Shown: in pieces, positions 35,401 to 44,500 of the stretch | Numbering within the stretch: the stretch's first letter is position 1 | How the letters are laid out: each line of letters opens with the position of its first letter | Source: Tenacibaculum sp. MAR_2009_124 | GTDB taxonomy: Bacteria; Bacteroidota; Bacteroidia; Flavobacteriales; Flavobacteriaceae | Assembly (NCBI RefSeq): GCF_900105455.1 | Contig: NZ_FNSF01000005.1 | Coordinates: 1,178,001-1,242,000 of the forward strand | Reading direction: 5' to 3' | Length of the DNA: 64,000 nt | Made by a program: the position numbers and the translations under genes | The notes under the pieces: generated by a model | What the model was told of the DNA's origin: nothing | Seen by the model: only the letters and a program-made list of their open reading frames with translations | The model's database searches: none

Positions 35401-36819
35401 ATGAAAGGTAGGTTACTAGTTTTTATAATCATAGCAATATTTAATGAGACGGTTGTTGCTCAAAGTTTAAGTTCGTTAAACAATCGTTTAGCAAATTATT
35501 ATAATTGGTCTTTATCCAATGTTTGTTCTCATCCAGGAAGTAATAGCCAAGGAGGCTGGGATAGGCATGGAAGTGGAGTTTTAGCTATAGGGAGAGACGA
35601 TACAGATTATTATGATCACTGTGGTTCGCAAACAGGGCCTACTGCTTCTGTAAACCTAAACGTAAATACGAGAACTTTTTTCGGAGCATATATTTATGTT
35701 AGAGTAACATTGAAGGCGAAAAACTACGCGAATAACAACTACGGGAGAGGAGAGTTTTATGTTAATTCGACACCTTATTTTAGTATGTATAATGTAGCGA
35801 ACTCTCCTTCAATAAATTCTAGTCAAGTACATAATTCAGCAATAGGTTATGCAGGATATAGTGCAAGTGGGACAAGATTACCAAGAACTGGTACTTTTCC
35901 AAATATCTATGGAATTTCAGGACATAGAACATCTAATGATCAATACAGTACTTTTGTAATAAGAATTCCAAACCCAAACACTAGTTCCTTGAATTTAAAA
36001 TGGAGATTTATGTCAGGAAAGGATGATTTGTTTTTTGGAAGAGTTGAAATATTAGGAGAGTCTTTGCCTCCAAAATGTACGGTGCCTAGTGCTTGTAATG
36101 TGACTTCCAGTTCTGGTAACGACATAGATGTTGGAGGTACAAGTATTTTTAGTGTTTCTGGTGGAGCTCCTTCTAATAGCACTTCTTGGTCTGTTTCACC
36201 ATCAACAGGCGTGAGCGCTTCAAGCGGCGCAAGTTCAAGTACCGGGACTTTGGTGTTTTCAACCCCCGGAACTTATGACATAACTTTTAGAAGACTTAAC
36301 TCAAATTCTCCAGCAAATTGTGCGGAACCTAAAACGGTAGAATGTACAAGAAGAATAATAGTTAACTCTCCTCCTCCCGATTTTTATCCCACATTACTTA
36401 CTGGTAAAACTGTAATTTCTGGACCTGAGGGCAATATTGATTTTCATGTGGTAATAGGTGAGGCAAGTGGCCGAGCTTCCAATAGTGTAGATCCGGTAGA
36501 GTTTAGAATAGCAGATAGTGGAAGATTTAATTTCGAGTTTGATAGCGGTTTAAATAGTATTAATGGAATAGAAGTTAATAATTCAGATTGGACCTATCTT
36601 TTAGAAGGAGGACTTCATAAGTTTACCTATATAGCTAACGGAGGAATATTTCCTAAAAGTAGTTTTTCGAAAGTAGGAATTAAAGCTGTTTTCAATTCTC
36701 CGAGGAATGCAGTAGGAAAAGTTCCATTAAAAATTACGTTAAAGTCTAATTCTGGAGGACAAACAAATACTCAAAATGATAACGATCAAGATGTTATTGA
36801 GTATAAAAACAAGGGATAA
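35401..36819 (+). CDS. Secreted protein with locus-specific C-terminal domain (shortest member)
   Basis: 472 residues from ATG 35401; a TTG start 36 nt earlier adds non-signal residues. A signal peptide (MKGRLLVFIIIAIFNETVVA then Q) is followed by a domain of about 200 residues I do not recognise (Trp-, Tyr- and Asn-rich). A PKD/Ig-like domain (about 215-325, SWSVSPSTG, GTYDITFRR) comes next. The C-terminal domain of about 145 residues starts at DFYPTLLTGKT and recurs in the next three large genes (conserved NSDW, GLHKF, SGGQ and NDNDQD). No T9SS type A or type B motif is seen. Likely exported to the surface; function unknown. Confidence 0.8.
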   Translation: MKGRLLVFIIIAIFNETVVAQSLSSLNNRLANYYNWSLSNVCSHPGSNSQGGWDRHGSGVLAIGRDDTDYYDHCGSQTGPTASVNLNVNTRTFFGAYIYVRVTLKAKNYANNNYGRGEFYVNSTPYFSMYNVANSPSINSSQVHNSAIGYAGYSASGTRLPRTGTFPNIYGISGHRTSNDQYSTFVIRIPNPNTSSLNLKWRFMSGKDDLFFGRVEILGESLPPKCTVPSACNVTSSSGNDIDVGGTSIFSVSGGAPSNSTSWSVSPSTGVSASSGASSSTGTLVFSTPGTYDITFRRLNSNSPANCAEPKTVECTRRIIVNSPPPDFYPTLLTGKTVISGPEGNIDFHVVIGEASGRASNSVDPVEFRIADSGRFNFEFDSGLNSINGIEVNNSDWTYLLEGGLHKFTYIANGGIFPKSSFSKVGIKAVFNSPRNAVGKVPLKITLKSNSGGQTNTQNDNDQDVIEYKNKG

Positions 36820-36949
36820 TTCCCCTTATTGAGTCTTTTTGTTTTATTCAAAGAGATTTTGGTTATAAGTTCTAAAGGTTAGTAGAATGACGATTTACCT
36901 TTAAGGTGCAAAATTATTTTGAAAAATGTATTTCGTTGATAAATTTACT

Positions 36950-37054
36950 GACAACTAGTATAGTTGGTGAATATTGGTTTGTGAATGGTAAAAAGCATCG
37001 ATAAATGGTTAAAAACATTAAAGTATTGTATCTTAAATAATTAAAAAGTGTTTC
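36950..37054 (+). promoter_or_regulatory. Conserved region upstream of the unit 1 promoter with AATGGT direct repeats
   Basis: AATGGT occurs at 36984-36989 and 37004-37009 (20-nt period, two helical turns), in TGAATGGT and TAAATGGT contexts. The same arrangement is kept upstream of unit 2 (41272 and 41293). The flanking 36820-36949 shows no gene. It could be a regulator-binding region (inference). Confidence 0.4.
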
Positions 37055-37084
37055 TTGCGGGAGTAGTTTTTTCGTGTATATTTG
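37055..37084 (+). promoter_or_regulatory. Promoter of surface-protein unit 1
   Basis: TTG (37055-37057), a 19-nt spacer and TATATTTG (37077-37084) fit the Bacteroidota consensus exactly. The sequence is paralogous to the unit 2 promoter at 41346. Confidence 0.75.
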
Positions 37085-37090
37085 CCCCGC

Positions 37091-37250
37091 CTTTAATTAG
37101 ATATATTCCTCCCTAAATTTATTTCATACAAGCAGCGTAGTAGCTTACTGTAAGATTTTGGGATTTTTGTTTTTATAAACATGGTCCCGGTTAAATTAAG
37201 TTGGCAAAACGATTTTTGTGTTATAAAACTTGTTTAAAAGTGGGGAAAAA
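37091..37250 (+). ncRNA. Structured 5' leader RNA, unit 1 copy
   Basis: Paralogous to the leader at 41383-41541. P1, a long-range helix, pairs 37104-37111 with 37242-37249 (one A/A mismatch). P2 pairs AAGC 37130-37133 with GCTT 37143-37146 around a 9-nt loop ending GTAGTA. P3 pairs GGGAT 37160-37164 with GTCCC 37184-37188, with an inner helix. Differences from the other copy preserve pairing: position 107/246 is T-A here and A-T there. The 3' strand of P1 overlaps the candidate GTG start at 37240. A 1-nt indel against the other copy just before the GTG shows that the leader is not coding. Confidence 0.55.
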
Positions 37251-40200
37251 TATTATACATTGGCTTACCAATTTTGGAGCTAAAAACTTAGGGGAGTATC
37301 TGCAGAAGTTTAGCATGTCTTTTTTTAACATGTTCGATTTTATTTTATTTTTATGCGGAAGATCAACAAAAAAAGAACTAAACACTTGTAGTGTAAGTGG
37401 TAGATATATCGGTTCAAAAACCTTAATACTTACGCTGTTTTCAATCTTATTTTTATCGTTTCATAATGTAAATTCTCAAAGGGCTAGTAGTCGAGGTTAT
37501 TATTACAATAATCCTCCTGTGGTTACTTCTCCCAATGTTGTTTGGGTAAATGAAAATCTTGCGGGGCCTGTAATGAATATTGAGGCATATGATCCTAACC
37601 CAGGGGGGCGTTTAAAGTATTATCTCATGAATGTTTGGGATTCTCATCATTTTACTTTAGATCGTTATTCTGGTGAATTACGTTTTATTGTGCCGCCAGA
37701 TTATGAAGTGCCGCATGATAGCGATGGTGATAACAGGTATAAAATTAAGGTTAAAGTAATTGATTGTTATGGAGCCTGTGGTTATAAGTGCATTTATATA
37801 AAAGTTAAAGATGTAGATGAGTTTTCATGTAGTAACCCAAATCCAGAAGATGATCCAGATGGAGATGGAATTCATAATGATTGTGATTTGGATGATGATA
37901 ATGATGGTGTTTTAGATGTGGATGAATTTCAAAGTTTAGCTTCTACGATTAATAATCCACCTCACTCAGATGCGGTTAATTGGGGGTTAGATGGTTTTCA
38001 AATATTTGTTATAGGTAGTAATACCAATGGTTTGGGATATAAAGAGTCGGGCTTTCAACAAGCTGTCGTTAACCAAGGTAAATCACTAGTCGTACTTAAT
38101 AATTTAAACGACTTTAGCGCTACTCGTACTGGTCCAGGTACGGCAATACATAGTACTGTGAATTTTCCAAATGGTTCCATGAGATACACTTCAAATACAA
38201 GTAGTAATTACGCTGAATTTAAGGATACCACTCTTCAAAATATAGTTTCAGGAAATTCAGGAGATGCCGCTTTTGTTGTTCCAGAATACGGGATGTGCCA
38301 TAATAATTATTACAAAATAGAAATAGACTTTGATACTTCCGTAAATGCTTTCAATATAGATCTAACAGATATTTTTGATATTAGTGTACGAGGGCATTAT
38401 TGTCCACCAACATTAAGTTATCAAGTGTATGCAGATGATAAGCTAATTGCTTATTTAGAAGGTCAAACAGTGGGGAGTGATAGTACAGGATATGTTAAAG
38501 TCTATGATGCAAATGGAAGCTTCAAGAAATCGATAAAAGTAGGCCATAATATTGAAGCATCAATAGGTTTCAATACAAGTAAGTTGGTTAAGAAAGTAAC
38601 AATTAGAAATGATGTTAAGGAAGGGTATTTAAGAAATGTTGCTGATCATATAGGTTTAGATAGTTTCGTCTACAGTACTGATTTCCCTGATTTCGATAAA
38701 GATGGTATACCAAATCACTTAGATTTAGATAGTGATAATGATGGTATTTATGATATTGTTGAAGCTGGAACTGGTTCAATGGATACAAATAATGACGGAA
38801 CTATTGATAGTATAACAAGTACGTCAGGAGATACTGATAATGATGGTTTAGCAGATTCAATTGAAGCTATTAACGGTCAGAATACTGGAACCGCTGCTAG
38901 AGAAACTTCAGCAGGAACGGTTGATTATTTAAATGCTGATAGTGATGATGACGGATGTAGTGATGCAAACGAAGCTTATAATAACAGAAATGCAGATGGA
39001 AATGGGGATACTTATTACAACCCATCAAATTTAGCTGAACCATTAACAGTTAGTTCTGGAGCGGTAAGTGCTTCTGGTAAAGTGGTGGCCGCGTCATATG
39101 ATACTGGAGATATAGCTAAAGTAATTGATGGAAGTTCAATGAACTCCGTTTGTAATAATGATACTTTCGCAGTAAATGATTTTGTGAATACAATTGAAGG
39201 ACAGCTGGTTACTGGTAATGTGTTAACAAATGATTACGATTTGCAAGGAGATACACAAAGCGTAAAGTCAGATCCTATTGTGAATGTTGCTAATGGAACA
39301 TTAACATTAAATCCGAATGGGGACTTTAGATATACACCAAACCCAAACTTTGTTGGAGAAGATTCATTTACCTATGAAGTTTGTGATAATAATTCTGCTC
39401 AATCATGTAGTAGAGCTATTGTGTTTATTGAAGTACTACCTGAAAGAACAACAGATAACGAGCCACCAATTGCTAATGTTGATACAGGAACTACTAAGAT
39501 GGGAATAACTCTTAATGGAAACGTAGCAAGTAATGATTTTGATCCAGATGGTGATCCATTAACTGTAAATACAACACCAGTAAATAATGTAAGTAACGGA
39601 GTTTTAACATTAAATGCTAACGGTAGTTTTATTTATGTGCCAAATGCAGGATTTATAGGAGCAGATACTTTTACGTATCAAATATGTGATAATGCGAGTC
39701 CAACACCACTTTGCGATACAGCAATTGTAAATATTATAGTTACTCCTGCAACAGGAAATATCACAGTAGCGAATGATGATGCCTATTATACTGTTGGAGA
39801 TACGGCAAATAATAATGTTGAAGGTAATGTTTTGGATAACGATACAGATCCTGAGGGGCATACACAAACAGTGAATACAACACCTGTTAGTAATGTGAAT
39901 AATGGAACTTTAATATTGAATGAAAATGGAACGTTCAATTACCAACCAAATGCGGGATTTTTTGGTCAAGACACCTTTAGATATTCGGTTTGTGATAATG
40001 GTTCTCCTCAAGCATGTGATATAGGAACTGTAATTATTTTGGTGGACAAGTTTTTACCTCCAGATTACAAACCAACATTATTTACTGGTAAGACAATTGT
40101 AAATGGTAGTAAGGCAAAAATTGATTTTGTCATTTTCGTTGGCGAGGCAAATGGACAAAATGAAAATGGATTAAATCCTGTAGAAATTAGGATCGCCGAT

Positions 40201-40728
40201 AGTGACAGGTTTATCTTCCAGTTTGATGCAACTTTAACAACTTTGAATGGAACTAATGTAGACAATTCAGATTGGTCATATAGAAAAGAATCAGGGCTAC
40301 ATAAGTTTATTTATGTGAAAAGTGGTGGATTCCAAGGAAATACTGTGTCAAAGATAGGGGTAAAAGCAACATTTAATTCTCCAGAAAATTCAAGTGGGAA
40401 GGGGCCTTTAAAAGTAACTGTAAAATCCGATTCAGGAGGTCAAACGAATACAAGAAACGACAACGATCAAGATATCATACAATACACCAACTTAGTTGCC
40501 AATGGAAACAATGGTAATGGTAATGGGAATAATGGCAATGGAAACAATGGTAGCGGTTATGGGAATGGAAATAATGGTAACGGTAATGGGAACAATGGCA
40601 ATGGTAATGGTAACGGGAATAATGGCAATGGAAACAATGGTAACGGTTATGGGAATGGAAATAATGGTAACGGCAATGGGAACAATGGCAATGGTAATGG
40701 TAACGGAGGAAATAGTGATGATGATTAA
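37240..40728 (+). CDS. Giant secreted cadherin/TSP3/tandem-95 protein with locus C-terminal domain and Asn-Gly tail
   Basis: About 1162 residues. The start is uncertain: GTG 37240 is kept in both paralogues, ATG 37315 or 37330 is possible, and TTG 37201 lies inside the leader. A long N-terminal extension ends in a signal-like helix (TLILTLFSILFLSFHNVNSQ). Domains in order: cadherin-like (about 75-180), thrombospondin type 3 Ca-binding repeats, a domain of about 200 residues I do not recognise, more TSP3 repeats (DLDSDNDGIYD), and three tandem-95 Ig-like repeats (A-B-C triplet, from about residue 644). The locus-specific C-terminal domain is at about 940-1085. Unlike its relatives it ends in a repetitive Gly/Asn tail with GGNSDDD. 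Probable surface adhesin or coat protein; calcium binding expected. Confidence 0.8.
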   Translation: MGKNIIHWLTNFGAKNLGEYLQKFSMSFFNMFDFILFLCGRSTKKELNTCSVSGRYIGSKTLILTLFSILFLSFHNVNSQRASSRGYYYNNPPVVTSPNVVWVNENLAGPVMNIEAYDPNPGGRLKYYLMNVWDSHHFTLDRYSGELRFIVPPDYEVPHDSDGDNRYKIKVKVIDCYGACGYKCIYIKVKDVDEFSCSNPNPEDDPDGDGIHNDCDLDDDNDGVLDVDEFQSLASTINNPPHSDAVNWGLDGFQIFVIGSNTNGLGYKESGFQQAVVNQGKSLVVLNNLNDFSATRTGPGTAIHSTVNFPNGSMRYTSNTSSNYAEFKDTTLQNIVSGNSGDAAFVVPEYGMCHNNYYKIEIDFDTSVNAFNIDLTDIFDISVRGHYCPPTLSYQVYADDKLIAYLEGQTVGSDSTGYVKVYDANGSFKKSIKVGHNIEASIGFNTSKLVKKVTIRNDVKEGYLRNVADHIGLDSFVYSTDFPDFDKDGIPNHLDLDSDNDGIYDIVEAGTGSMDTNNDGTIDSITSTSGDTDNDGLADSIEAINGQNTGTAARETSAGTVDYLNADSDDDGCSDANEAYNNRNADGNGDTYYNPSNLAEPLTVSSGAVSASGKVVAASYDTGDIAKVIDGSSMNSVCNNDTFAVNDFVNTIEGQLVTGNVLTNDYDLQGDTQSVKSDPIVNVANGTLTLNPNGDFRYTPNPNFVGEDSFTYEVCDNNSAQSCSRAIVFIEVLPERTTDNEPPIANVDTGTTKMGITLNGNVASNDFDPDGDPLTVNTTPVNNVSNGVLTLNANGSFIYVPNAGFIGADTFTYQICDNASPTPLCDTAIVNIIVTPATGNITVANDDAYYTVGDTANNNVEGNVLDNDTDPEGHTQTVNTTPVSNVNNGTLILNENGTFNYQPNAGFFGQDTFRYSVCDNGSPQACDIGTVIILVDKFLPPDYKPTLFTGKTIVNGSKAKIDFVIFVGEANGQNENGLNPVEIRIADSDRFIFQFDATLTTLNGTNVDNSDWSYRKESGLHKFIYVKSGGFQGNTVSKIGVKATFNSPENSSGKGPLKVTVKSDSGGQTNTRNDNDQDIIQYTNLVANGNNGNGNGNNGNGNNGSGYGNGNNGNGNGNNGNGNGNGNNGNGNNGNGYGNGNNGNGNGNNGNGNGNGGNSDDD
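40525..40704 (+). repeat. Two 90-nt tandem repeats encoding the Asn-Gly tail
   Basis: Copies start at 40525 and 40615 and are nearly identical, made in turn of shorter AATGG-rich units. They encode 30-residue Gly/Asn blocks (NGNGNN type with one Tyr). Length variation between strains is expected. Confidence 0.85.
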
Positions 40729-40864
40729 TTAATAATAAAAAGAAGAAAGAGGTTCGTGATTAAGTAATCTATTAGTAATAAAAAAGACTGATAACAGTTT
40801 GTGCTTTACAATTATTAGTGTTTTTAAATAAATAGTTTGAGTTCTATAATTAAAGATGTTTTTT

Positions 40865-41010
40865 ATGAGGTAAAAGAATATTTAATTCACCAGAAAATTC
40901 AAGTAGGAAGTGCCGTTTAAAAGTAACTTGTAAAATCCGATTCAGGAGGTCAAACAAATAGAAGAAACGACAACGATCAAGATACTATTGAGGATAGCAA
41001 TAACTATTAG
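40865..41010 (+). pseudogene. Remnant of a deleted surface-protein gene (internal deletion)
   Basis: ATGAGG at 40865 and the 100 nt before it match the start region of the gene at 48265. After two codons the sequence jumps to the last 45 codons of the locus C-terminal domain (starting near 40879), with high nucleotide identity to 40371-40488. It ends DTIEDSNNY-TAG like the 48265 gene (DTISYSNNQ). An extra T at about 40932 shifts the frame, and TAA is the third codon. So a whole MRG-type paralogue was lost, leaving its two ends fused. The rest of the gap (41011-41235) shows no gene. Confidence 0.75.
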
Positions 41011-41235
41011 TTTTTCTTCTAACTAGGTCATTGTTCGTTTTTTTAGTTTGAGTGATGTTGACTTCGTCTGAAAATGTAAAGTAATAATGTTTCAAAAAGG
41101 TTTACTATTTCTTGATATTTGATTGAATTTTATATCCGCTATTTATGGGAGAAAACAAGGTTTTATATAGGTTATGAAATGGATAATATATAAACGAAGA
41201 AATCTTTTTAAATCATGATTTTTTTTATAGATTTA

Positions 41236-41345
41236 AAGAAAACTGTTATGGTTGGTTATTAATGGTCTGTGAATGGTGGAGAAGTGTCGATAAATGGTGT
41301 AAAACATTAAAATATTGTATTTCAATTGATTAAAAAGTGTTTTTT
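41236..41345 (+). promoter_or_regulatory. Conserved region upstream of the unit 2 promoter with AATGGT repeats
   Basis: AATGGT occurs at 41261-41266, 41272-41277 and 41293-41298. The last two have a 21-nt period and align with the pair upstream of unit 1. The shared flanking text includes TCGATAAATGGT and AAAACATTAAA. Confidence 0.4.
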
Positions 41346-41376
41346 TTTGCTGGAGTATATTTTTAGTGTATATTTG
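41346..41376 (+). promoter_or_regulatory. Promoter of surface-protein unit 2
   Basis: TTTG (41346-41349), a 19-nt spacer and TATATTTG (41369-41376) match the Bacteroidota consensus and align with the unit 1 promoter. Confidence 0.78.
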
Positions 41377-41382
41377 AACCGC

Positions 41383-41541
41383 CTTTAATTAGATGTATAC
41401 CCCCCAAATTTGTTGCAAACAAGCAAGGTAGTAGCTTGTTGTGATAAGTTGGGATTTGTGTTTTTTATAAATACAATCCCGAATGAATTAAGTTAACAAA
41501 GCAGTTTTTGCTTTTTAAAACTTGTTTAAAGTGGGGTATAA
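41383..41541 (+). ncRNA. Structured 5' leader RNA, unit 2 copy
   Basis: P1: TATACCCC (41396-41403) pairs perfectly with GGGGTATA (41533-41540), closing about 130 nt. P2: AACAAGC (41418-41424) pairs with GCTTGTT (41434-41440) around the loop AAGGTAGTA. P3: GGGAT (41451-41455) pairs with ATCCC (41476-41480), with an inner helix TGTGTTT/AAATACA. The same three helices can form in the unit 1 copy. The candidate GTG start at 41531 touches P1, so folding could control translation (inference). It does not resemble a riboswitch class I know. Confidence 0.6.
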
Positions 41542-44500
41542 TAATTTTATAAATAAGGTTTCTTTATACGAAATCATAGACTTCTTTATATATGTAATAA
41601 AGAGTTGTGGAAAAAATAATTGTAAAGTTGTTTTTTTAAAGGAAGAATCTTCTTGCGCTAAGAAGATGGGGGAGGTTGTGTTTGTCTTTTTTATCTCTTT
41701 TTTCATCTATTCTCAAAATACTTATGCACAAACACATGAATATTATGTAGATCATCTTAATGGACCAGGGTCATTTGAGGTTAGTAATAGTGCTTACCAT
41801 AATCCTGGTTGCGGAAACTATGATTTTAATTCAGGGTCTTATGCACCTGCAAATTATAGAGCAGGAAGTACTCGGTCAGTTAGAAATTACACTCAGGGAA
41901 ACTGCCCACATAATGGAGGTGATGTTATATATAGAAAGAGAGGTATAAGTATTCGTCCAAATCAGCAATACACGTTTGAATTTTGGTATAGAAGATGGTC
42001 TCCAAGTGGTCCTGTTGCTCCGTCGTTACAATTAAGGGTTAATGGACGTAATGTTGGTGGAAGCTACAGTGTTGTTTCTACTGGTTGGGCTCATGTTGTA
42101 TTATATCATAACCCAGGGAATACGAGTAGACTTAATTTAGAAATTATAAATAATTCTGGAGGAAATAATGGAAATGATTTTGCAATCGATGAAATAAGAG
42201 TTACTGGAGGACCTCCATTTACTCCAGAAGTGTGTGATGGAAAAGATAATGATGGCGATGGACAAATTGATGAAGGATTTGATTCAGACAGAGACGGTAT
42301 TGCCAATTGTTTTGATAATTGCCCAACAGTTTCAAATTCTAATCAACGAGACTGTGATAATGATGGTATAGGAGATGCTTGTGAAACTGATACCGATGGT
42401 GATGGTGTTCCTGATGATTGTGATGTAGAAGAATGTGACGGATTAGATAATGATGGTGATGGACAAATTGATGAAGGATTTGATTCAGATGGTGATGGTG
42501 TTGCTAATTGTTTTGATAATTGCCCGACGGTTTCAAATTCTAATCAACGAGACTGCGATAATGATGGTATAGGAGACGCCTGTGAAACTGATACCGATGG
42601 TGATGGCATTCCAAATGATTGTGATGTAGAGGAATGTGACGGATTAGATAATGATGGTGATGGACAAATTGATGAAGGATTTGATTCAGATGGTGATGGT
42701 GTTGCTAATTGTTTTGATAATTGCCCGACAGTTTCAAATTCTAATCAACGAGACTGCGATAATGATGGTATAGGAGATGCTTGTGAAACTGATACCGATG
42801 GCGATGGTGTTCCAAATGATTGTGATTTAGACGATGATAATGATGGTGTTCCAGATGTTGAAGAATCAGATTGTACGGGCTCAACCCTAGCAAGTGACTT
42901 TACTTGGCATGGTGGTTCGGTAGCAAATGTACAAGCAACGGATACAACATTAGGAATGACTGGAGCAGCCTGGGGGAATGCTTACTCTAATGAAGAATTA
43001 TCTTTGCCAATACATTTAGAATTTACTATTTCTTCGATTTCTAATGGGATGTTAGGACTTCTTCCAGTGAGTAAAACGGAAACGTCTAGTTGGGATGATA
43101 AAGGATATAAATATCAACTGCAAAATAATAATGCCTATATCCGTCATGAGAGCGGGAATTCAGGTTGGCAGGGTGCTGCAAATGGAACAGTAAAAGCTAT
43201 TGATATTGATGAAAATGGAGTAGTTACCTATTCAATTGATGGAGTAGTAAAGAAAACATATCAAGGACAAGTTGAGAATTATAAAATAACAATTTCTAGA
43301 GGAGCCTTTACTGCAAATAATGTAGTAATTACTACAGGAAAAGCAAGTTTGTGTACAGGAGATGAAGATGGAGACGGTACACCAAATCATTTAGATTTAG
43401 ATAGTGATGGTGACGGTTGTAGTGATGCCTACGAAGCAGGAGCCACAACAGATACAACTGCTGATTATGAATTTACTTCAGCAGTAGGTTCAAATGGACT
43501 TGCCGATGCTGTTGAAACCTCGGCTGATAGTGGAGTGATTGACTATACTTCTTTCTATGAGGAATATGCGAAAAATGATGGATTAAATGCTTGTGCAGAT
43601 ACAGATGGTGATGGTATAGGTGACTTAATTGATATTGATGATGATAATGATGGAGTGTTGGATGTCGAGGAATTAGGGTGTAGTTTATCTCAAGATATCT
43701 CTGAGTTGACATTTTCAGGAAATGCAACTGTCACAAACCAAAATAAGACATTAACTTCAGGAAGTGGAGGTTGGAAATCTTCATATAGTAATCAGATATT
43801 TAGTTTGCCTATTCATCTTGAGTTTAAAAGATCTGGTTTGTCAGGAATTACAATGTTCGGTCTAATTCCAACTGGAGCAAATAAAACAGTTTCTAATTGG
43901 AATGATCAAGGTTATAAATTCTATAATTACAATGCAACCACTTACGGTTACTTTCCAAATGCTTGGACATTTACTCATAGTTCACAAACTGATGAACTAT
44001 ATGAAATAGATATTGATGTAAATGGTGTAGTTACTGTTAAAATTGAGGGAGTGGAAAAAGCTTCTTTTAATGGAACAGTTTCTGATTATCAATTAGCAAT
44101 ATCACAACATACGCCAACAACATATAAAGACATTGTAATTAATGCAGACAACCTTAGTGGATCTTCAAATGATTGTCCATTAGTTGATACAGATAATGAC
44201 GGTACACCGAATCATTTAGATTTGGATAGCGATGGTGATGGTTGTAGTGATGCTTATGAAGCCGGAGCTACAACAGATACCACATCAGATTATAAATTTA
44301 CATCTGCTGTAGGTTCTAATGGATTGGCAGATGTTCTTGAAACTTCCACAGATAGTGGAGAAATTAACTATGCTTCTTTCTATGGGCAATATGGTACAAA
44401 TTCTGACTTAGACGCTTGTGCGGATACTGATGGTGATGGTATAGGTGATTTAGTGGACATTGATGATGATAACGACGGAATTTTAGATATTGATGAAGGA

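Noticed and set aside
36820..36949. A hidden small gene after the 35401 gene
   Set aside because: No frame with a plausible start, composition or motif; AT-rich spacer only.
37201..37239. TTG 37201 (and TTG 41522) as start of the giant genes
   Set aside because: Both lie in the conserved leader; a 1-nt indel between copies just before the shared GTG puts the equivalent bases in different frames, so this part is non-coding.
37091..37250. Assignment of the leader to a known riboswitch (for example c-di-GMP, SAM or cobalamin types)
   Set aside because: None of the conserved core sequences I know of those classes is visible; called only a candidate structured RNA.
40496..40732. Methionine/valine-rich frame overlapping the Asn-Gly tail
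   Set aside because: It is the shifted frame of a simple AATGG-type repeat inside the 37240 gene; composition reflects the repeat only.
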